A program made the translations under genes and the position numbers. A DNA stretch of 51,348 nt from JBDTDV01 sp039922875 (GTDB lineage: Bacteria > Actinomycetota > Actinomycetes > Actinomycetales > Microbacteriaceae), in the NCBI GenBank assembly GCA_039922875.1, contig JBDTDV010000014.1:1-51348 (forward strand), in the 5' to 3' direction. Below, piece by piece: positions 38,516 through 46,852 of the stretch (positions are counted from its first letter, which is position 1; each line of letters begins with the position of its first letter). The notes under the pieces were generated by a model. The model did no database searches. It was not told the origin of the DNA and worked only from the letters and a program-made list of their open reading frames with translations.

Positions 38516-40529
38516 TTACCAGGGTGAGCACGTCGTAGGTCGCCACCGGCTCGTCGCGCTGGTTGCTGAGCACGGCATCCCAGCGCACCTCGCCGTAGTC
38601 CTCGGTCTCACGCGGGGTGATCTGCTTCGCAGTCAGCGCCACCCGGATGGTGTCGCCCGGCGAGACCGGAGTCAGGAAGCGCAGGTGCTCCAACCCGTAG
38701 TTGGCCAGCACCGGCCCGGGAGGCGGGTCGACGAACAGCCCGGCGGCAAACGAGATGAGCAGGTAGCCGTGGGCGACTCGGCCGGGGAAGAACGGGTTGG
38801 CCGCGGCAGCCTCCTCATCCATGTGTGCGTAGAAGGTGTCGCCGGTGAAAGCGGCAAAATGCTCGATGTCGTCCAGGGTAACGACGCGGGAGTCAGAGAT
38901 CACCTGATCACCGATGCGTAACTGGGAAAGCGCCTTGCGGAACGGATGCACACCGTCGTCCTTGACCCGCGCGCCCTGGTGCCAGACGCCGGTGATCGCC
39001 GTCAGCATCTCAGGGGTGCCCTGGATAGCGGTGCGCTGCATGTGCTGCAACACGGCCCGGATGCCGCCGAGTTCCTCTCCGCCGCCGGCCCGCCCGGGCC
39101 CACCGTGGATCAAATGCGGTACCGGCGAGCCGTGCCCCGTCGAACTGCGCGCGTCATCCCGGTTCAGGATCAGCACGCGACCGTTGTAGGCCGCCATGCC
39201 GCCCACCAATGCACGCACCTCCTCCGGGTCGTTGGAGGCGATGCTGGCAACCAGTGACCCGCCACCGGCCGCCACGAGCCCAACCACCTCGTCGATGGCG
39301 TCGTATCCGACAATGCTCGCGACGGGCCCGAACGCCTCGACAGTGTGCAACTCGGGGGTGGCTGAGTCTTCGAAGCGCAGCAGAATCGGATCGAGGAAGG
39401 CGCCGTGGACGGAAGGAGTGTCGGTAGACCCGATCACCGCTCGTCCCCCGGCCGCGACGAGTTTTCCGACCTGGCGCAGAACCTCGTCGCGCTGCTGCAG
39501 ACTCACCAGCGGGCCCATCGTGGTGCCCTCGTGGCGAGGATCGCCGACGACGACCCGCTCCGAGATGCGCTCGCCGATCGCCGTGACGACGGCGTCAACG
39601 GATCCCTGCGGCACGATGATCCTGCGAATCGCCGTGCACTTCTGCCCGGCTTTCGCGGTCATTTCGGTAACAGCTTGCTTGACGAACGCGTCGAACTCCG
39701 CGGTGCCTGAAACCGCAGCGGCGCCGAGGACCGACGCGTTCAGCGAGTCTGTCTCACTGGTCAACCGAACCCCGCGGGTTTGCACCGCCGGGTGCAGCCG
39801 CAGCCCGGCGGCGGTTGATGCCGAGCCGGTGAAGGCGACCAGGTCGCCCAGCTGAAGGGCGTTCAGCAGCTCCCGGCCCGCGCCGGAGAGCAGTTGCAGC
39901 GAACCTTCCGGAAGCACCGCGGATTCGACCATGATCCGCACTAGGTGCTCGGCAATATAGCCGGTGGGGGTGGCGGGTTTGGCCAGCGTGGGCATTCCGG
40001 CTAGGAACGCCGGCGCGAACTTCTCCAGTAGACCCCAGACCGGGAAGTTGAAGGCGTTGATCTGCACCGCCACCCCCGGAAGACTGGTGTAGATATGCCT
40101 CCCGAGGAATGAACCATCTTTGGAGAGCGGCTCGATCGGCCCGTCCAGGTAGACCGTGGTGTTGGGCAATTCCCGGCGACCCTTGGAGGAGTAGGTGAAG
40201 AGCACGCCGATTCCACCGTCGATGTCGATCCAGGAATCGGTCTTCGTGGCGCCAGCCCGGGCGGAGAGCTCGTAGAGTTCCGCCTTGCGCTCGGTGAGCA
40301 CCTGCGCCAGCTGCTTGAGGATGATCGCCCGCTGGTGAAAGGTGAGGGCGCTGAGCGAGCGTTGGCCCGCCATGCGGGCATACCGTAAGGCCTCGGGTAG
40401 ATCGATACCCTCGGCACTGACCCGGGTGATCAACTCGCCGGTCGACGCGTCATGAACCGGGACCGCGGCGACGTCAGGGTTCGGCTGCCACCAGGATCCG
40501 GCAACGTAGCTGGGCAGGATGTCATTCAT
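38508..40529 (-). CDS. paaZ: PaaZ bifunctional ring-opening hydrolase/aldehyde dehydrogenase
   Basis: The 673-residue protein joins an aldehyde dehydrogenase (NAFNFP at 158-163, FTGSAS, Glu259, catalytic Cys298 in AGQKCTA) to a C-terminal MaoC-type hydratase (NPFFPGRVAHGYL). It opens the oxepin ring and oxidises the aldehyde to 3-oxo-5,6-dehydrosuberyl-CoA. AGGAG lies nine bases before the ATG, 35 bp after paaH. Last gene of the minus-strand unit. Confidence 0.93.
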   Translation of the reverse strand: MNDILPSYVAGSWWQPNPDVAAVPVHDASTGELITRVSAEGIDLPEALRYARMAGQRSLSALTFHQRAIILKQLAQVLTERKAELYELSARAGATKTDSWIDIDGGIGVLFTYSSKGRRELPNTTVYLDGPIEPLSKDGSFLGRHIYTSLPGVAVQINAFNFPVWGLLEKFAPAFLAGMPTLAKPATPTGYIAEHLVRIMVESAVLPEGSLQLLSGAGRELLNALQLGDLVAFTGSASTAAGLRLHPAVQTRGVRLTSETDSLNASVLGAAAVSGTAEFDAFVKQAVTEMTAKAGQKCTAIRRIIVPQGSVDAVVTAIGERISERVVVGDPRHEGTTMGPLVSLQQRDEVLRQVGKLVAAGGRAVIGSTDTPSVHGAFLDPILLRFEDSATPELHTVEAFGPVASIVGYDAIDEVVGLVAAGGGSLVASIASNDPEEVRALVGGMAAYNGRVLILNRDDARSSTGHGSPVPHLIHGGPGRAGGGEELGGIRAVLQHMQRTAIQGTPEMLTAITGVWHQGARVKDDGVHPFRKALSQLRIGDQVISDSRVVTLDDIEHFAAFTGDTFYAHMDEEAAAANPFFPGRVAHGYLLISFAAGLFVDPPPGPVLANYGLEHLRFLTPVSPGDTIRVALTAKQITPRETEDYGEVRWDAVLSNQRDEPVATYDVLTLVSK

Positions 40530-40564
40530 TCAGGCACTCTCCTTCATGATGTTCCGGACCGACC

Positions 40565-41431
40565 TCACGGGGTTGCTGCCGGCCAGGCGTAAAAGCCCTG
40601 CCCGGTCTTGCGGCCGAGCTCACCGGCTGCGACCTTCTTTCGAAGCAACTCCGGAGGGGTGAATCGTTCTCCGAGTTCGGCGTGCAGATACTCCGCGATA
40701 CCCAGCCGGACATCCAGGCCGACCAGGTCGGTGAGCCGGAGCGGACCGACCGGATGCCGGTAGCCCAGCACCATCGCCGCGTCGATATCGGCCGCCGAAG
40801 CCACCCCGCTCTCCAGCATCCGGATCGCTTCCAGGCCAAGCGCAACACCGAGCCGCGAGGAGGCGAACCCGGGTGCGTCGCGCACCACGATCGGTGTCTT
40901 GCCGAGCGCGGCGACCCAGTCGCAGGCATCCGCGACCAGACCTGGTGCCGTGGCGGCACCGGTGACCACCTCGACCAGCGCGGACGCCGGGACCGGGTTG
41001 AAGAAGTGCAGGCCGAGAAAGCGCTGCGGTCGGATGAGCTGGCTGGCCAGCTCGGTAATCGAAATCGACGAGGTGTTACTGGCAAGACATGCTTCGTCGT
41101 CGAGCGCGGCTTCCACACGGCGCAACGAACTGCTCTTGAGCGCGCGATCTTCCGGTACCGCCTCGACAACGAGCGAGCAGTCGGCGAACTCCGCATAGTC
41201 GGTGCCGATCCTCACGCGTGCCTCCAGCACGTCGAGGGTTTCGGTCGTCGAACCTCGTTGCACGCTGGCGCGCAGTGCGTGTCGAATCCGTTCGGCGGCG
41301 AATTCGGCCTCGGCCGGGTTGCGCTCGATGACGCGGACCCGAGACCCGGAGACCAGAAAAGCGTGCGCGATGCCGGCGCCCATGCGGCCGCCGCCGAGCA
41401 CCCCGACCTCGGCCGGGAGCGGCCCGCTCAA
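40565..41431 (-). CDS. paaH: 3-hydroxyacyl-CoA dehydrogenase PaaH
   Basis: The 288-residue enzyme has the NAD motif VLGGGRMGAGIAHAF and HFFNPVP, DAPGFASSRL of 3-hydroxyacyl-CoA dehydrogenases, and a normal length. It oxidises 3-hydroxyadipyl-CoA. No ATG fits; a TTG at 41431 overlaps the upstream stop as TTGA and puts the protein in frame at the right length. The GTG codon inside VGVLGGG is a weaker alternative. Confidence 0.88.
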   Translation of the reverse strand: MSGPLPAEVGVLGGGRMGAGIAHAFLVSGSRVRVIERNPAEAEFAAERIRHALRASVQRGSTTETLDVLEARVRIGTDYAEFADCSLVVEAVPEDRALKSSSLRRVEAALDDEACLASNTSSISITELASQLIRPQRFLGLHFFNPVPASALVEVVTGAATAPGLVADACDWVAALGKTPIVVRDAPGFASSRLGVALGLEAIRMLESGVASAADIDAAMVLGYRHPVGPLRLTDLVGLDVRLGIAEYLHAELGERFTPPELLRKKVAAGELGRKTGQGFYAWPAATP

Positions 41432-42177
41432 CTGTGTCGCTCCAGGAACTCGGTCATCCTGCGTCGCTTCTCGTCCGATTCGAAGAGCACGGCCTGCGCC
41501 TTCTGATCGACTGTCGGATGCTCGGTGCGTGCGGCGTGCATCACTCGCTTCGCGTAGCGGGTAGCCAGCGGGTCGTTCTTGGCGATCCGGTCGGCCAAGG
41601 CGTTGGCCGCCTCGAGCAACTTCTCTGCCGGATGCACCTCGGTAACCAGTCGTACGGCCAGCGCCTCCTCCGCGGTGAGAATGCGTCCGGCCAGCAGGAT
41701 CTCCTTGGCCAGCGGCTCGCCAACGAGCTCGACCAGCCGCCAGGACGCGCCGGCGGCGGCGATGATACCGAGACCGGTCTCGGGGTTTCCGATCCGCACT
41801 CGAGGGGTGGCGATCCGGAAGTCCGCGGCGTACGCGAGTTCGGCGCCACCACCGAGCGCGTAGCCATCGATGGCAGCGATGACCGGCATCGGCAGTTCGG
41901 CGATTCGGATGAACAGGGAGGCGTTGATGGCCTTCAGCGCGTCGGCAGCGCGACGCTCTCGCAGTTCGCCGATGTCGGCTCCCGAGGCGAAGGTGCCGCC
42001 TGCTCCGCAGACGATCAGGATGCGCGGAATGGCCTCGAGTTCGGCGCACACCGAGTGCAGCTCGTCGATCATTCTCTGATCGATCGCGTTGCGAACCTCC
42101 GGCCGGTTCAGCCGCACGATCGTCCGGTCGGCGCGCTCGACGACCTCAAGCGTTGTATAGGTGGTCTTACCGGTCAT
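41428..42177 (-). CDS. paaF: Enoyl-CoA hydratase, PaaF-like
   Basis: The 249-residue crotonase keeps both catalytic Glu residues (PETGLG and KEILL), as expected for a true hydratase, and FASGADI for the oxyanion hole. With PaaH and PaaJ beside it, it most likely hydrates 2,3-dehydroadipyl-CoA. ATGA overlap with paaJ. Confidence 0.85.
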   Translation of the reverse strand: MTGKTTYTTLEVVERADRTIVRLNRPEVRNAIDQRMIDELHSVCAELEAIPRILIVCGAGGTFASGADIGELRERRAADALKAINASLFIRIAELPMPVIAAIDGYALGGGAELAYAADFRIATPRVRIGNPETGLGIIAAAGASWRLVELVGEPLAKEILLAGRILTAEEALAVRLVTEVHPAEKLLEAANALADRIAKNDPLATRYAKRVMHAARTEHPTVDQKAQAVLFESDEKRRRMTEFLERHS

Positions 42178-43361
42178 TGAGCCGCCTCCACGATGAGGGC
42201 GGCACCCTGGCCGACTCCCACGCACATGGTGGCCAAGCCTAGCGCGGCATTCTCGCGCTCCATCCTGCCCAGCAGGGTAACCAGGATGCGTGAGCCGCTG
42301 GAGCCGAGGGCGTGGCCGAGCGCAATCGCGCCGCCGTCACGGTTGACCCGATCGGGGTCGAGACCGAGCCTTCGGATGCAAGCCAGGGACTGCGTGGCGA
42401 ATGCCTCGTTCAGTTCGACCGCTCCGATGGCATCCAAGCCGATGCCGGCCTTCGCGAGGGCTTTCTCGGTGGCCGGAACCGGGCCGAGCCCCATTATCTC
42501 CGGCGCGACACCGGCGCTGGCCCCGACGACGACGCGTGCCCGGGCAGTGAGACCGTAGCGCTTGACCGCCGCTGCGCTGGCGACCACGATCGCTGAGGCA
42601 CCATCGTTCAGCGGGCTCGCGTTACCCGCCGTGACCACGCTGCCGCCGACAACGACCGGCCTAAGCCGGGCGAGCGCTTCCGCGCTGGTGTCCCGTCGTG
42701 GGCCCTCGTCGACCAGTACGTCGCCGGCCGCGGTGGGCACCGCGACCACCTCGCCGGCAAACCGTCCCGCGTCGATGGCGTCCAACGCCCGACGGTGGCT
42801 GTCCAGGGCGAATGCGTCGGCCTCCTCACGGGTGATCCGGTCGAGGCGAGCCACCTCTTCCGCAGTTTCCGGCATGGAGTATGTCGCCTTGTCCCGGGTA
42901 CGGAACGCGGGATTGGTGAAGCGCCATCCGATTGCGGTGTCGGCGATCTCGCCCGGGCGGCCGTAGCCGCGGGCCGGTTTCGCAAGCACCCAGGGCGCGC
43001 GGGTCATCGACTCCACACCGCCGGCGATGATAAGTTCACTGTCTCCGGCGCGGATGGCCTGAGCGGCCATGGTGATGGCGGAAAGTCCGGATGCGCAGAG
43101 CCGGTTCACGGTGATGCCCGGCACACTGACCGGCAGCCCGGCCAGCAGCACCGCCATTCTGGCGACGTTGCGATTGTCTTCGCCCGCTTGATTGGCGCAT
43201 CCGAGGATGACATCGTCGACGGCATCCATCGGAGCACCGGAGCGTTCGAGGGCCTCTCGGACAACCAGCGCGGCGAGATCATCGGGTCGCACGGATGCCA
43301 ATACACCGCCATAGCGGCCGGTTGCGGTGCGCACCCCGCCGACGAGATAGGCCTCAGTCAC
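42174..43361 (-). CDS. paaJ: Beta-ketoadipyl-CoA thiolase PaaJ
   Basis: The 395-residue thiolase has NRLCASGLSAI (Cys89), GGVESMTRAP, NEAFA, GHALGSSGSR and CVGVGQGAALI. It cleaves 3-oxoadipyl-CoA to acetyl-CoA and succinyl-CoA. GTG 43361 with AGGAG five bases upstream is chosen; a GTG at 43379 would put that ribosome site inside the gene. It heads the operon. Confidence 0.9.
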   Translation of the reverse strand: MTEAYLVGGVRTATGRYGGVLASVRPDDLAALVVREALERSGAPMDAVDDVILGCANQAGEDNRNVARMAVLLAGLPVSVPGITVNRLCASGLSAITMAAQAIRAGDSELIIAGGVESMTRAPWVLAKPARGYGRPGEIADTAIGWRFTNPAFRTRDKATYSMPETAEEVARLDRITREEADAFALDSHRRALDAIDAGRFAGEVVAVPTAAGDVLVDEGPRRDTSAEALARLRPVVVGGSVVTAGNASPLNDGASAIVVASAAAVKRYGLTARARVVVGASAGVAPEIMGLGPVPATEKALAKAGIGLDAIGAVELNEAFATQSLACIRRLGLDPDRVNRDGGAIALGHALGSSGSRILVTLLGRMERENAALGLATMCVGVGQGAALIVEAAQ

Positions 43362-43373
43362 ACTGTCTCCTGA

Positions 43374-43407
43374 CTGCACTGTCGTACGACCTGCACTGTC
43401 GTACGAC
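43374..43407. repeat. 17-bp perfect direct duplication with palindromic cores, upstream of paaJ
   Basis: CTGCACTGTCGTACGAC occurs at 43374-43390 and 43391-43407. Each copy contains GTCGTACGAC, a perfect palindrome, 17 bp apart. It lies just before the paaJ start and might bind a regulator, or be a random duplication like others here. Confidence 0.9.
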
Positions 43408-43426
43408 CATGGGGCCGGAATTAGTT

Positions 43427-43440
43427 ACCGACCGTTCATT
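43427..43440. promoter_or_regulatory. Degenerate PaaR-type site before paaJ
   Basis: ACCGACCGTTCATT matches ACCGnnCGnnCGGT in all but the CGG of the right half, and TTAG precedes. It is the only such match in the region and would let PaaR reach the second operon. Confidence 0.5.
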
Positions 43441-43549
43441 CTGTAATCCTGCTCTGCAATGATCTCAGATCTTCGGCGGCCGGGTCAATCGAGCTAGCTG
43501 GCCGACCGGAGAAATCGGCCGAGGGAAGTGGCGGGCGCTACCCATGCGA

Positions 43550-44887
43550 TCACTTCTTCTGTTCCTCTATTCCGGCAACGAATGCGCGGCGCGGATGCTC
43601 GGTCGCACTCATGGTGGTGATATCACGCGGGGTGAACATGTTGGTCAGCCAACCGGCAAACACCCGGAACTTGCGCGCATACGTCGGAACCGACATTCCG
43701 TGATAGCCCCGGTCGACCAGCCACGCCGGCAATCCGCGGAGCCGGACACCGAAGACCACGGCCGCCCCCTTGCCCACCCCATAGCTGGCCAACGCGCCCA
43801 GCGACTTGTGCCGGTACTGCTCCGGTTCCTCACCCTGCAGCACGGCCACAAGATTCTTGGCCAGGAGTTTCGCCTGCCGCACCGCGTGCTGCGCATTCGG
43901 AACGCAGTACGCCGGCTGGGATTCGGCGGTGAGATCGGGCACCTGGGCGTTGTCGCCGGCCGCCCATGCACCCTCGACAACCGTTCCGTCCTCGCGGACC
44001 ACCTGCAAGCGGGCGTTCGCTGCGACATGACCCTTCGCCCCTCGCGGCACATTGGTATGGTCCAGAACGGGATTGGGTTTGACTCCCGCTGTCCAGACCA
44101 CCGTGGCGGCGTCGAACTCGTCGCCGTCGCTGAGCACGACGTGGCCGTCGATGCACGATTTCACCGTCGTCTCCAGCCGCACATCGATGCCCCGCTTACG
44201 CAAGTGCGCCAGCGTCCACCGGGAGAGAGTCGGGCCGACCTCGGCCGCAATGCGGTCCGCGGCTTCGACGAGCACCCAATTCAGGTCAGTCGCGCTCAGC
44301 CCCGGATACGCCCTGACCGCGATCTTGGCCAGATCGCTCAGTTCCGCGATCGCCTCGACGCCCGTGTAACCACCGCCGATGAAGACAAAGGTCAGCGCCT
44401 TCCTGCGCTGCGTGAGATCGTTCGTGGATGCCGCGAGCGCTATGTTGTCAAGCAGCCGGTCGCGCAGGTACAGCGCCTCTTCGATCGACTTGAAGCCGAT
44501 CGCATTCTCCTCAAGACCGGGGGTGGGAAAGGTGTGCGAGATGGCGCCGAGCGCGAAGACCACCTGGTCATAGTCGCGTTGAACCGTCTGGCCGTCGTAG
44601 GAGACGAGCGTTGCCGTTTTCGCCTGGCAGTCCAAGGAAATCAGCGAACCGCGGAACACCTCCACGTTGTGGTGAAGAGCTCTGCGCAATTGGACCATGA
44701 GATTGCGCGGTTCGACCTCCCCACCGCTGACCTCCGGCAGCAACGGCTGATACGTCATGTAGGCGTTGGGCTCGACCACGGTAATCCTCATCGCCGTCGC
44801 GGGGATCCGCTTCTGCAATCCCCACGCCGTGTAAAGCCCGACATACCCTCCACCGAGGATGAGTACCCGCGGATGTGCTGACGACAT
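43550..44887 (-). CDS. ndh: Type II NADH dehydrogenase
   Basis: The 445-residue flavoprotein has an N-terminal FAD Rossmann LGGGYVGLY, a second NADH Rossmann (FVFIGGGYTGVEAIAEL) and WTAGVKPNP/AAGDNAQVPD. It passes electrons from NADH to menaquinone without pumping. Start ATG 44887 follows AGGAGG by eight bases; the upstream extension to 44944 lacks one. Single gene. Confidence 0.92.
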   Translation of the reverse strand: MSSAHPRVLILGGGYVGLYTAWGLQKRIPATAMRITVVEPNAYMTYQPLLPEVSGGEVEPRNLMVQLRRALHHNVEVFRGSLISLDCQAKTATLVSYDGQTVQRDYDQVVFALGAISHTFPTPGLEENAIGFKSIEEALYLRDRLLDNIALAASTNDLTQRRKALTFVFIGGGYTGVEAIAELSDLAKIAVRAYPGLSATDLNWVLVEAADRIAAEVGPTLSRWTLAHLRKRGIDVRLETTVKSCIDGHVVLSDGDEFDAATVVWTAGVKPNPVLDHTNVPRGAKGHVAANARLQVVREDGTVVEGAWAAGDNAQVPDLTAESQPAYCVPNAQHAVRQAKLLAKNLVAVLQGEEPEQYRHKSLGALASYGVGKGAAVVFGVRLRGLPAWLVDRGYHGMSVPTYARKFRVFAGWLTNMFTPRDITTMSATEHPRRAFVAGIEEQKK

Positions 44888-45013
44888 GGATTCGGCCTCC
44901 TGCTCGCGCTCCTGGTGGACATCGACATTAGACACCAGGTGCACAGCACCGACAAGGGATCAGCCTCAGCAGCCAGCCTTTGCCCAGTCTTTGCCGGATT
45001 GCGGTTGCGGGAC

Positions 45014-45334
45014 TCAGCGCTTCGGCGGCTCCACAAGAGTCGCGTCGTCGTCGAGTTGGATGCCGTGGGTCGAGTTCGACGCCGCCGCCATCTCCTCCAC
45101 GCGCTCTTTTTCGATCATCGGCTGGCGGCTACCGGAGTATTTGAAGTGCAGGTCGGTGCTCGGTGTAATCCATACCGTGCTGCGGCCATCACCGATCTCG
45201 GAATCGTCTCGCCACGATATGGCGAATGATTCGTGCCGCCGAAGTTTAGTAAGGGTAACCATTTGCAGGTGCGCCAGGGTACGATCGTCGATTTCGATCG
45301 CGGTGCGGCCAGCTCCGAAGAATAGTATACCGAT
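45014..45334 (-). CDS. DUF7882-type small protein with probable AUC start
   Basis: The protein from the ATC at 45334 (106 residues) reads (I)GILFFGAGRTAIEIDDRTLAHLQMV and SFAISWRDD, STVWITPSTDLHFKYSGSR, the full DUF7882 family pattern, where members start MG. At that place lies ATC, not ATG. Plus AAGG eight bases upstream. All ATG/GTG/TTG/CTG codons in frame between the promoter and this point are missing; the only upstream ATG (45412) is in the promoter spacer. Function of the family is unknown although often mis-named ligase. Confidence 0.75.
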   Translation of the reverse strand: MGILFFGAGRTAIEIDDRTLAHLQMVTLTKLRRHESFAISWRDDSEIGDGRSTVWITPSTDLHFKYSGSRQPMIEKERVEEMAAASNSTHGIQLDDDATLVEPPKR

Positions 45335-45391
45335 GGCTCTGGCCTTTCCTACAGCAGTGCTCTCTGGGGTTAGACAGTTGCTGGCTTGAGC

Positions 45392-45420
45392 ATAATACCC
45401 GCGTGGTCGCATAGTGTGAA
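45392..45420 (-). promoter_or_regulatory. Promoter of the DUF7882 gene
   Basis: TTCACA (45420-45415) and TATTAT (45397-45392) on the minus strand are 17 bp apart. The start would be near 45385, about 50 bases before the ATC codon. Confidence 0.65.
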
Positions 45421-45425
45421 CGGGA

Positions 45426-45461
45426 TTGTTGTCCGACACACTCGGACTTACTGTGTCGGCA
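45426..45461 (+). promoter_or_regulatory. Leaderless promoter of the 45461 gene
   Basis: TTGTTG (45426-45431), a 17-bp spacer and TACTGT (45449-45454) lie six bases before ATG 45461; no ribosome site is present. Divergent from the DUF7882 promoter, 5 bp apart at the -35 boxes. Confidence 0.6.
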
Positions 45462-45772
45462 TGGATGGACAACCTGTCGGCCTTGAGGAGGCGTTCGCGC
45501 TTGACGCGACGCCCGCCTACCGGGTGGAGTTCTCCCCCGGAACCGACCCGGCCGTAATCGACCCGGCCGCGGAGATTCACCCTGACGCGGCGGCCGGACT
45601 GGGATCGGAATCTCCAGAGCGCTGGCGGCTGATCTCATCCTCGAATGTGCACGAAGCGCTGGTCTGGGCTGAGGACCACCGCGGCAAGCGCGGATACGTG
45701 CTCTACGCGGAGTGGCGAGATCTCGACGGATTGATGCTGCTCAGCCGGCTCGCCGAGGAGGAGCCGCGGTAG
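45461..45772 (+). CDS. Small unknown protein
   Basis: The 103-residue protein has no recognised domain. It is acidic, with a WRLISSSNVHEALVWAEDHRG middle and ends DLDGLMLLSRLAEEEPR. It is probably cytoplasmic. The leaderless promoter and the conserved-looking coding bias support a real gene. Its promoter region is shared with the DUF7882 gene, so the two may be co-regulated. Confidence 0.65.
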   Translation: MDGQPVGLEEAFALDATPAYRVEFSPGTDPAVIDPAAEIHPDAAAGLGSESPERWRLISSSNVHEALVWAEDHRGKRGYVLYAEWRDLDGLMLLSRLAEEEPR

Positions 45773-45782
45773 AGATCACCGT

Positions 45783-46787
45783 TCACAGCGTTCGGCGAAA
45801 ATGCATGACCTGCGCGCGCGTGGGAATGGAGGGGACCGCTCCGACCAGCTGCACGGAGAGGGCCGCGGCGGCTGTGGCGAATTCGGCGGCACTGATCAGG
45901 CTGTCCAGGGCAAGGACACGCTCACTCGAGGATCCCCCGGTATCCAGCCCGCCGGTATCCAGCCCGCCGGTATCCAGCGCGGCTACCAGCGCTCCGCAGA
46001 ACGTGTCGCCGGCACCGGTGGTGTCCACGGCGTCGACTCGAATACCTGCGACCACGGCCGGCGCCTCGCCACGCACGGCAACCAACGATCCCGCGGGGCC
46101 GAGCGTGATGACGACAGCGGGCACCAGCGACAGCAGAGAGTCGGCGGCCTGCCCCTTAGTCTGCACGGTAGTCTGCACGCTCCCCCCAGGCAGAACAGTT
46201 TCCTTGGCGCGCGCGGTTTCGCCGGACAACCGCTCGGCCTCGTGCTCGTTGACCACGAGCAGGTCGATGTTCTCCATCAGCTCGCCGGGCAAATCTCTAA
46301 CCGGTGAGGCATTGAGCACAACGCGGGTGCCGGCCTTCCGAGCCGCAGCTGCGGCAGTCACGACGGTCGGCAGCGGGGTCTCCAACTGGAGTAACAGGTA
46401 ATCGGCGCGGCGGATCATGGCCAGCTCACCCTCGCTCACCTCGCGTAGCGCCGCATTCGCGCCGGAGTTCACGACGATCGTGTTCTCGGCGTGAGCGTCG
46501 ACGGTGATCAATGCCGTTCCGGTCGGCTGGTCAACGCGCCGAATGCCTTCGTGCACCCCGCTGGCGCGCAAACTGGCCAGGAGCACCTCACCGGCGGCAT
46601 CCGTTCCGAGCGCAGCCACGAATGTCACCTCGGCCCCGGCACGTGCTACGGCGGTGACCTGATTGTTGCCCTTGCCGCCGGGATGTTGCTCAAATCCGTT
46701 GGCCAGCACCGTCTCTCCCGGCAATGGAATGGTGTCGACCTGATAAACCAGGTCGAGATTTGCGCTGCCGAGGACTACGACACTCAT
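45783..46787 (-). CDS. PfkB-family sugar kinase, ribokinase-like
   Basis: The 334-residue kinase has the N-terminal GSANLDLVYQVDTIPLPGETV and C-terminal DTTGAGDTFCGALVAAL signature with the catalytic Asp. GGKGNNQVTAVARAG fits ribokinase. Substrate could be ribose or another furanose. A loop contains three DTGGL units (DNA 45936-45979) from 15-bp repeats. The gene stands alone, with no transporter next to it. Confidence 0.85.
   Translation of the reverse strand: MSVVVLGSANLDLVYQVDTIPLPGETVLANGFEQHPGGKGNNQVTAVARAGAEVTFVAALGTDAAGEVLLASLRASGVHEGIRRVDQPTGTALITVDAHAENTIVVNSGANAALREVSEGELAMIRRADYLLLQLETPLPTVVTAAAAARKAGTRVVLNASPVRDLPGELMENIDLLVVNEHEAERLSGETARAKETVLPGGSVQTTVQTKGQAADSLLSLVPAVVITLGPAGSLVAVRGEAPAVVAGIRVDAVDTTGAGDTFCGALVAALDTGGLDTGGLDTGGSSSERVLALDSLISAAEFATAAAALSVQLVGAVPSIPTRAQVMHFRRTL
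45936..45979. repeat. Three 15-bp in-frame tandem repeats in the PfkB kinase gene
   Basis: Units of CCCGCCGGTATCCAG type repeat about three times and encode LDTGG on the minus strand, within the loop after the DTTGAGD region. Confidence 0.9.
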
Positions 46788-46852
46788 GGTGCCAATCTAC
46801 GGGGTCAAAATCAGGTCGCATGGCAGCTGGCCTCGCACCCCAGGCGCGGCGA

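Noticed and set aside
43544..44881. Plus-strand open frame of 445 codons opposite ndh
   Set aside because: Mirror of the ndh gene, same length by frame symmetry; no motifs.
45410..45412. ATG as start of the DUF7882 gene
   Set aside because: It lies inside the 17-bp spacer of the promoter, would add 26 residues unlike the family, and has no ribosome site.
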